Positions 1 to 5,183 of a stretch of 5,183 bases of DNA are shown here, piece by piece (within the stretch, counting starts at the first letter, position 1; each line of letters starts with the position of its first letter). Position numbers and translations under genes: made by a program. The stretch spans positions 1 to 5,183 of the forward strand of contig ONVJ01000005.1 of the NCBI GenBank assembly GCA_900321265.1, written 5' to 3'. The stretch comes from an uncultured Eubacteriales bacterium. Lineage in GTDB: Bacteria; Bacillota; Clostridia; Oscillospirales; CAG-272. The notes beneath the pieces are model-generated. The model was given only the letters and a program-made list of their open reading frames with translations. It searched no databases and was not told the origin of the DNA.

Positions 1-537
1 AACAAGCCGCTTGATCTTACCGTTGTCAGAAACGGTGAAAAGATCATCCTTTCCGGGGTAAAATTCCCCGTATATCCGACCGAGGAGACCGACGGCGTAG
101 AACTCGGACGTTACGATTTCGTTCTTTACGCCATGAGAAAGACTCCGGGCAACATCCTTTCTCAGGCATTCTTCAGATCGGTCAATACCGTGAAAATGGT
201 ATTTGACACCCTGAAGGATCTGATCACAGGGCGTTTCGGTGTCGAGGCCTTTTCGGGCCCGGTGGGGATCACGTCGGCGGTCGGTGAAGCCGCGTCAGCC
301 GGATTTTCATCGATCCTATATCTTATCACCGTCATCTCTGTGAACCTGGGGATTATGAACCTCCTTCCGCTGCCGGCGCTTGACGGCGGGCGGATCATCA
401 TGCTCCTTATCGAGGCTGTGATCAGACGTCCGGTGAACCGCAAGGTCGAGGGATATATCAACACGGCCGGCCTCGTGGTCCTGCTCGGATTCATGTTCTT
501 CATCACCGCGAAAGATATTTTCAAACTGTTCATCTGA
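1..537 (+). CDS. rseP: RseP-type site-2 intramembrane zinc metalloprotease (M50B), 3' part only
   Basis: This is the C-terminal 178 codons of a membrane-embedded site-2 protease; the 5' end, with the HExxH zinc and catalytic motif, lies before the window. Site-2 proteases cut transmembrane segments, typically of anti-sigma factors after a first cleavage outside the membrane, and also act on leftover signal peptides. Residues 1-20 (LDLTVVRNGEK) look like the last strands of a PDZ domain. GPVGI at residues 86-90 is a conserved family signature. A hydrophobic helix at about 103-122 runs into NLLPLPALDGG (120-130), where Asp128 is the expected third zinc ligand of the LDG motif. A last helix spans about 158-173, followed by the short tail KDIFKLFI and a TGA stop. 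An internal ATG at 133 is not the start, because the frame is open and PDZ-like back to base 1. In related Clostridia the gene follows dxr and precedes ispG, as here. The substrate cannot be told from this fragment. Confidence 0.95.
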   Translation, partial: NKPLDLTVVRNGEKIILSGVKFPVYPTEETDGVELGRYDFVLYAMRKTPGNILSQAFFRSVNTVKMVFDTLKDLITGRFGVEAFSGPVGITSAVGEAASAGFSSILYLITVISVNLGIMNLLPLPALDGGRIIMLLIEAVIRRPVNRKVEGYINTAGLVVLLGFMFFITAKDIFKLFI

Positions 538-591
538 TTTCCCGGCTGTCATCCGCGTCTGCTGCCAGCCTGCCCTGTGAGAGGTCCTGTC
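538..591 (+). other. rseP-ispG intergenic gap
   Basis: The 54 bases between the rseP stop and the ispG ATG contain the ispG Shine-Dalgarno sequence. I see no clear -35/-10 pair. A 5-base inverted repeat (GGCTG at 544-548, CAGCC at 566-570) has a 17-base loop and no following T run, so it is not a credible intrinsic terminator. The short gap fits read-through transcription from rseP into ispG. Confidence 0.6.
579..584 (+). promoter_or_regulatory. Ribosome binding site of ispG, decides the start
   Basis: GAGAGG lies 7 bases upstream of ATG 592, good Shine-Dalgarno spacing. An in-frame GTG at 577 would give a protein five residues longer, but it overlaps this purine-rich element and has no good site of its own upstream. 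The ATG at 592 is therefore the better start. Confidence 0.75.
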
Positions 592-1665
592 ATGAGAAAA
601 GCATCCAAAACAGTATATGTCGGCGGGATCCCCGTCGGAGGCGGAAACCGCGTAAGCATCCAGTCGATGACGAACACCGACACTCGTGATGTTGAGGCAT
701 CTCTCGCTCAGATAGAGAGGCTGCGCGCCGCAGGCTGCGACATCGTCAGGCTTGCTGTCCCGGATGCCTGCGCAGCAGAGGCCTTCGGCGAGATCAGACG
801 GCGTTGCGACAGTCTTCCGCTTGTCGCAGACATTCATTTCGACTACAGGATCGCGGTCAGGTGCGCCGAGCTCGGCGCCGACAAGATCAGGATCAATCCC
901 GGAAACATAGGCGGGAAGGATAAGGTCGCCGCTGTCGCAAGGATCTGCCGTGAGCGCAGGATCCCGATCAGGATAGGTGTCAACGGAGGCTCCCTCGAAA
1001 AGGATCTCGCTGAAAAATACGGAGGCCCATCTCCCGAGGCGCTGTACGAATCGGCGATGAGACACGCCGGGCTCCTCAACGAATTCGACTTTGACGATAT
1101 CGTGATCTCGGTAAAATCATCGTCGGTCAGCGACGCTGTCGCCGCCAACAGATATGTCGCCGAAAAGTGCGGCTATCCGCTGCATGTCGGCGTCACCGAG
1201 GCCGGGCCGAGAAGGATGGGTATAATCAAGAACGCCGCGGCGCTCGGCGCGCTGCTTCCCGAAGGGATAGGCGATACCGTCAGGATATCGCTGACTGACG
1301 ATCCGGTCGAGGAGGTCTTGGCCGCCCGTGACATCCTGAGGTCGCTGTCGATGCCGGGCCACTCCGGGATGGATATCGTTTCTTGCCCGACGTGCGGGAG
1401 GACGCAGATACCTCTCATCAGTCTCGTAAAAGACTTTGAAGAGGCTGCAAAGCGCGAGGGGCTGCTTTCGATCCCGGTTAAGGTGGCGATAATGGGCTGC
1501 GCGGTGAACGGCCCCGGGGAGGCGTCGGGCGCCGACGTCGGGATCGCCGGGGGCAGGGGAGAGGCTCTCCTTTTCGAACACGGAAGGATCATAGGGAAGA
1601 TCGGCGGCGACAGTGTCGTTTCGGCACTCGTCGATTACATAAAAGAGAATTTTAAAGACAGATGA
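592..1665 (+). CDS. ispG: 4-hydroxy-3-methylbut-2-en-1-yl diphosphate synthase (IspG/GcpE)
   Basis: IspG is the penultimate enzyme of the MEP (non-mevalonate) isoprenoid pathway. This cytosolic 4Fe-4S enzyme reductively opens the cyclic diphosphate MEcPP to HMBPP, taking electrons from flavodoxin or ferredoxin. The 357-residue product has normal length for the single-barrel bacterial form. The N-terminal TIM barrel (about 1-250) carries SIQSMTNTDTRD (22-33), VADIHFDY, KIRINPGNIG (around 99-107), RIGVNGGSLE and HVGVTEAGP. The C-terminal cluster domain has SCPTCGRTQ, with Cys265 and Cys268, and MGCAVNGPGEA, with Cys303 and Glu310. These are the expected three Cys plus Glu ligands, so the enzyme looks functional. 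The start is ATG 592, preceded by a well-spaced GAGAGG. The gene lies 54 bases after rseP, and its TGA overlaps the polC ATG, so all three are probably on one transcript. In this gene order the upstream neighbour dxr would encode an earlier step of the same pathway. Confidence 0.98.
   Translation: MRKASKTVYVGGIPVGGGNRVSIQSMTNTDTRDVEASLAQIERLRAAGCDIVRLAVPDACAAEAFGEIRRRCDSLPLVADIHFDYRIAVRCAELGADKIRINPGNIGGKDKVAAVARICRERRIPIRIGVNGGSLEKDLAEKYGGPSPEALYESAMRHAGLLNEFDFDDIVISVKSSSVSDAVAANRYVAEKCGYPLHVGVTEAGPRRMGIIKNAAALGALLPEGIGDTVRISLTDDPVEEVLAARDILRSLSMPGHSGMDIVSCPTCGRTQIPLISLVKDFEEAAKREGLLSIPVKVAIMGCAVNGPGEASGADVGIAGGRGEALLFEHGRIIGKIGGDSVVSALVDYIKENFKDR
1662..1665 (+). other. ATGA stop-start overlap of ispG and polC
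   Basis: The polC ATG (1662-1664) shares bases with the ispG TGA (1663-1665). Upstream of the polC ATG there is only a weak purine-rich stretch (AAAGAGAA at 1642-1649, AAAGAC at 1654-1659), with no strong, well-spaced Shine-Dalgarno sequence. This fits translation of polC by ribosomes that terminate on ispG and restart. The coupling is inferred from the layout. Confidence 0.8.
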
Positions 1666-4600
1666 AGCCACTCAGCGAGCTCTTTTCAAGTTATACGGCC
1701 GACGCCGAAGCATCGGAGTTTTTCGGATCGGTCGACGACTATACCGTCAAAAAATCAAATATCAATCCGAACAGGTATGAGATAGAAGTCCGTCCCCGCC
1801 GTCTGATCCCGAAGAAGATCATCAGAAAGACCGAGGCAGACATCGCCGCGGCTTACGGAGGAAAATATACCGTTTCCTTTTCAACTGCCTATCCCGGGGA
1901 GCTATTTGACGACGCCTATCTATGGGATCTGATCGAGGACGCCGAGCTGAAATGTCTTGTTCCGCCCGGATTCTTCAGCGATTTCGATATCCTGAAGGAG
2001 GGCGAGCGCGCCTATTCGGTGAGCGTCAGCTTCGGACAGAACGGGCTTGACGTCATGCGCAGGCATGACGCCGAAAAAAGGCTCTCCGACGTCGTACGGA
2101 AGGAATTCGGGATCGACGTCGCGTTTACCCTGACCGCCGCGGAGGATTACGGCTTTTCGATGCCCGAGGACTATATGACCGAGATGGAGGACATCGACCG
2201 CAGCTGCGTCCGGGCACTAGAGGATTACAGCCGTTATCTCGAGAACTCATCCGCTCAGACAGACGAACCTGACGCTCAGGCCGGAAAGACCGACGCACCG
2301 GCCCTGAAGCAGATCCGAACGGTCTTCGATCCGAACGCCGTGGCAGTCGTCGAGGACGGGATATGCTCGGTGGGGAATCACGAATTCGACATTTCGGATC
2401 CCGGACAGGTGTTCGGCGATCCCTTTAAGATCGATCCGATATCGATCTCCTCGATAGTCTCGCCGATGAAGGATACCGTCATAGTCGGCACCGCCTCCGA
2501 CATAGTATTCGATACCCGGAACCGCCGGAACTGGTTCTATTCTTTGACCCTCTTCGACGGCAACGCGTCGATCGAGATCCGCGAGAATCAGCTCACCGAG
2601 GAGGAGGCCGGGAAAAGGGCGAGATATTTCTCTGAAGGGAAGGCATATGCCGTTCTGGGCGACGTAAGAAAGGATATGAACACGAAGGAGTTCCAGTTCG
2701 TTCCGAAGGCGGCAAGGAGCATTAAAGCCATGCCCAGGACCGACAGGTCTCCCGAAAAGCGTGTCGAGCTCCATCTGCACACCGCCATGTCACAGGTCGA
2801 CGCCATGACTCAGCCCGCCGATGTCATCAAGACGGCGATGAGGTGGGGATACTCCTCGATCGCGGTGACCGATCACGGCAATGTTCAGGCATTCCCCGAG
2901 ATCATGCAGTTTCTTGACAAGTTCTACAAGGATTCGGACGTCCCGGAGGAAGATAGATTCAAGCCGATATACGGAATGGAGGCTTACTTCGTCAACGACA
3001 CCGCCTCTCCTGTCGACGGCGACTTTGAGGGCGGTTTCGACTCGCCGACCGTCGTTTTCGACACCGAGGCGACCGGTCTTTCGGTCGCGAACTCAAGGAT
3101 CATCGAGTTCGGCGCCGTGAAGCTGATCGGAGGAAAGATCGTCGACAGATTCTCCTCTTTCGTCAACCCTCATATGCCGATACCCGGAGAGATCACAGAG
3201 CTTACCGGTATCAAAGATTCCGACGTCGCAGGAGCCCCGGGCATAGACGAAGTCCTGCCGCAGTTTTTGGAGTTTTCGGCAGGCTGTCTCCTGGTCGCGC
3301 ACAACGCCGATTACGACACCGGACTCGTCAGGGCGGAAGCCGAAAGACTAGGCATCCGGTTTTCAGCTCCCAGCCTTGATACGGTGTCGCTGTCAAGATT
3401 TCTCAACCCTTCGCTGTCAAAGCACAAGCTCAACATCCTGGCGGAATTCTACTCGCTCGGAGATTTCAACCACCACAGGGCGGTCGACGACGCCGAGATG
3501 CTCGCGCAGATCTATCTGAGGATGATCGGTCAGCTGAGGGCAAGGGAGATAGGCGATTTCAGACAGCTTGAAGAGGAGCTCTCTCGCAGTTCGGATCCGA
3601 AGAAGCTCAGGTCCTATCATATGATAATCCTCGTGAAGGATCAGACAGGCCTTAAGAATCTCTACCGGATGATCTCCGAGAGTTATCTGAAATACTATTA
3701 CCGCAACCCGAGGATCCCAAAGACGCTGCTTGACAGATACCGTGAGGGGCTGATCATTGGCTCCGCATGCTCTGCGGGCGAGCTCTTTTCGGCAATTCTC
3801 GACAACAGATCAGAAGATGACATCGAATCGATTGCCGAATACTACGACTATCTCGAGGTCCAGCCCGCCGGGAACGACGGCTATCTGATCTCGGGCGACG
3901 ATGCGAGGCTTTCTTCGGTCGAGGATCTGCACAACATCACAAGGCGGATCGTCGCCCTGGGAGAGAAGCTCGGCAAGCCGGTCGTGGCAACCTCCGACTC
4001 GCACTTCATCGATCCCGAGGACGAGATATACCGGAGGATACTGCAGGTCGGGAACAAGATGAAGGACGCCGACCGCGTCATCCCACTCTACCTGAGGACG
4101 ACCGAGGAGATGCTCGAAGAGTTTTCCTACCTGGGTCCCGATAAGGCCAGGGAGATCGTCATAGAAAACACGAACAGGATCGCCGGCATGATAGATCGGC
4201 TGAGACCTATCCCCGAGGGCAACTATCCTCCGCATCTTGACGGTGCCAACGAGGAGCTCACCGGGATATGCTGGTCGAACGCGAAGAGACTTTACGGCGA
4301 CCCGGTGCCGGATATCGTAAAGAACAGGCTTGAGGTCGAACTGAACTCGATAATCTCCAACAAATTCGCCGTCCTTTACGTCATTGCGAAAAGGCTTGTC
4401 GCCTTCAGCGAAAAGGAAGGCTATCTGGTCGGATCGAGAGGTTCGGTCGGCTCATCCTTCGCGGCATCGATGGCGGGGATCTCGGAAGTCAATCCGCTTC
4501 CTCCTCACTACCGCTGTCCTAAGTGCCGGTACAGCGATTTTTCGAACCCCGACCGGCGAGGCTCGGGATTCGATCTGCCCGATGCCTTCTGCCCGGTCTG

Positions 4601-5183
4601 CGGGACAAAGCTCGATGCCGACGGTCAGGACATTCCCTTTGAGACCTTCCTCGGCTTCAAGGGCGACAAATCCCCCGATATCGACCTGAACTTCTCAGGC
4701 GAGGTCCAGGGAAAGGTCCACAAGTTTACCGAAGAACTCTTCGGTGCCGAAAACGTCTTCAAGGCAGGCACGATATCGACGCTTGCCGACAAGACGGCCT
4801 TCGGCTACATAATGAAGTATTTTGAGGGGAAGGGCGTCATTCCTCCGAAGGCCGAGATCGAGCGGATGAAGACCCGCTGCATGGGCGTCAAAAAGACGAC
4901 CGGCCAGCACCCCGGCGGCATCATAGTCGTTCCCAGAGAGTACGAAGTATATGATTTTACCCCGATCCAGCATCCCGCCGACGACCCGAAATCCGAGATC
5001 ATAACGACCCATTACGCCTTTTCATATCTGCACGACACGATACTCAAGCTTGACGAGCTCGGGCATGATATCCCCACAAAATACAGATACCTTGAGAAAT
5101 ACAGCGGGAAATCGGTGCTCACCGTTCCGATGAACGACCGCTCTGTCTACCGCCTCTTCGAATCCACCGATCCGCTGGGCATT
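1662..5183 (+). CDS. polC: DNA polymerase III alpha subunit, PolC type, 3' end cut by window
   Basis: PolC is the main replicative DNA polymerase of Firmicutes, with its own 3'-5' proofreading exonuclease. The frame is open for 1174 codons to the window edge; full-length PolC is usually about 1430-1470 residues, so the C-terminal part is missing by truncation. Domains in order: N-terminal domain (1 to about 190); a polar linker (about 194-214); an OB fold (about 262-352, from SPMKDTVIVG); first PHP part (about 368-460) with HLHT (His371, His373), TDHGN (Asp404, His405) and MEAY (Glu440); DnaQ-like exonuclease (about 464-625) with Asp467, Glu469, Asp550 or Asp552, His605 and Asp610; second PHP part with IIGSACSAGEL and SDSHF (Asp779, His781). 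The polymerase core follows: GSRGSVGSSF (924-933), a Cys4 zinc site (Cys952, 955, 977, 980), PDIDLNFSGE with catalytic Asp1006 and Asp1008, TTGQHPGGI (from 1079), and KLDELGHD with the likely third catalytic Asp1131. The exonuclease insert separates it from DnaE. ATG 1662 gives a normal PolC N-terminus. Confidence 0.98.
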   Translation, partial: MKPLSELFSSYTADAEASEFFGSVDDYTVKKSNINPNRYEIEVRPRRLIPKKIIRKTEADIAAAYGGKYTVSFSTAYPGELFDDAYLWDLIEDAELKCLVPPGFFSDFDILKEGERAYSVSVSFGQNGLDVMRRHDAEKRLSDVVRKEFGIDVAFTLTAAEDYGFSMPEDYMTEMEDIDRSCVRALEDYSRYLENSSAQTDEPDAQAGKTDAPALKQIRTVFDPNAVAVVEDGICSVGNHEFDISDPGQVFGDPFKIDPISISSIVSPMKDTVIVGTASDIVFDTRNRRNWFYSLTLFDGNASIEIRENQLTEEEAGKRARYFSEGKAYAVLGDVRKDMNTKEFQFVPKAARSIKAMPRTDRSPEKRVELHLHTAMSQVDAMTQPADVIKTAMRWGYSSIAVTDHGNVQAFPEIMQFLDKFYKDSDVPEEDRFKPIYGMEAYFVNDTASPVDGDFEGGFDSPTVVFDTEATGLSVANSRIIEFGAVKLIGGKIVDRFSSFVNPHMPIPGEITELTGIKDSDVAGAPGIDEVLPQFLEFSAGCLLVAHNADYDTGLVRAEAERLGIRFSAPSLDTVSLSRFLNPSLSKHKLNILAEFYSLGDFNHHRAVDDAEMLAQIYLRMIGQLRAREIGDFRQLEEELSRSSDPKKLRSYHMIILVKDQTGLKNLYRMISESYLKYYYRNPRIPKTLLDRYREGLIIGSACSAGELFSAILDNRSEDDIESIAEYYDYLEVQPAGNDGYLISGDDARLSSVEDLHNITRRIVALGEKLGKPVVATSDSHFIDPEDEIYRRILQVGNKMKDADRVIPLYLRTTEEMLEEFSYLGPDKAREIVIENTNRIAGMIDRLRPIPEGNYPPHLDGANEELTGICWSNAKRLYGDPVPDIVKNRLEVELNSIISNKFAVLYVIAKRLVAFSEKEGYLVGSRGSVGSSFAASMAGISEVNPLPPHYRCPKCRYSDFSNPDRRGSGFDLPDAFCPVCGTKLDADGQDIPFETFLGFKGDKSPDIDLNFSGEVQGKVHKFTEELFGAENVFKAGTISTLADKTAFGYIMKYFEGKGVIPPKAEIERMKTRCMGVKKTTGQHPGGIIVVPREYEVYDFTPIQHPADDPKSEIITTHYAFSYLHDTILKLDELGHDIPTKYRYLEKYSGKSVLTVPMNDRSVYRLFESTDPLGI

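Noticed and set aside
544..570. Possible terminator hairpin between rseP and ispG (GGCTG/CAGCC)
   Set aside because: Only five paired bases around a 17-base loop, with no T tract after it.
316..1065. A 249-codon open frame on the - strand, antisense to the rseP end and ispG
   Set aside because: It lies opposite two clearly coding genes, spans the intergenic gap, and its translation shows no recognisable domain or membrane pattern. Long antisense frames are expected from the G/C-ending codon bias here.
1117..1671. A 184-codon - strand open frame opposite the ispG 3' half
   Set aside because: Arg/Asp-rich, low-complexity translation with no recognisable motif, wholly antisense to the conserved IspG cluster domain.
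2247..2780. A 177-codon - strand open frame opposite the polC OB region
   Set aside because: Antisense shadow of polC; no motif, and the + strand frame here encodes conserved PolC domains.
3810..4235. A 141-codon - strand open frame opposite the second PHP part of polC
   Set aside because: Antisense shadow; the + strand has YDYLEVQP, SDSHF and RTTEEML, all typical PolC motifs.
4384..4689. A 101-codon + strand open frame in another frame inside polC
   Set aside because: Ser/Arg-rich out-of-frame translation across the conserved GSRGSVGSSF and zinc-finger region of PolC.
1662..5183. The possibility that polC is a pseudogene because no stop codon is found
   Set aside because: The frame is unbroken for 1174 codons with all expected motifs in order; the missing stop is due to the window edge.

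Overview
The window is an ordinary stretch of chromosomal core genome from a Clostridia-class Firmicute. Three co-directional genes on the + strand fill almost all of it: the 3' end of an rseP-type site-2 zinc metalloprotease gene, a complete ispG, and the first 1174 codons of polC. The lineage call rests on three points. PolC, with a proofreading exonuclease inserted in its PHP domain, is the replicative polymerase typical of Firmicutes. The order rseP-ispG-polC is the one found in many Clostridia, usually downstream of frr-uppS-cdsA-dxr and upstream of rimP-nusA-infB. The codon use is mixed, with G/C-ending codons alongside many AGA/AGG and ATA codons, which suits a moderately GC-rich member such as an Oscillospirales or Christensenellales relative. 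That finer placement is inference only.

Layout: 1-537 is the C-terminal 178 codons of RseP, from the end of a PDZ domain through the LDG zinc-ligand motif and last membrane helices. A 54-base gap (538-591) holds the ispG ribosome binding site and no convincing promoter or terminator. The ispG gene (592-1665) is intact, with all its iron-sulfur ligands. Its stop codon overlaps the polC start in an ATGA, and polC then stays open to the window edge at 5183, lacking roughly its last 250-300 codons.

The three products work in separate processes: intramembrane proteolysis, the MEP isoprenoid pathway and chromosome replication. They are probably co-transcribed as part of a larger housekeeping operon, and the ispG-polC overlap suggests coupled translation. 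I see no RNA gene, mobile element, CRISPR array or unknown system here. The points worth a second look are modest: a lineage-divergent segment around the third catalytic Asp of PolC, the ATGA coupling, and an apparent excess of the tetranucleotide GATC.
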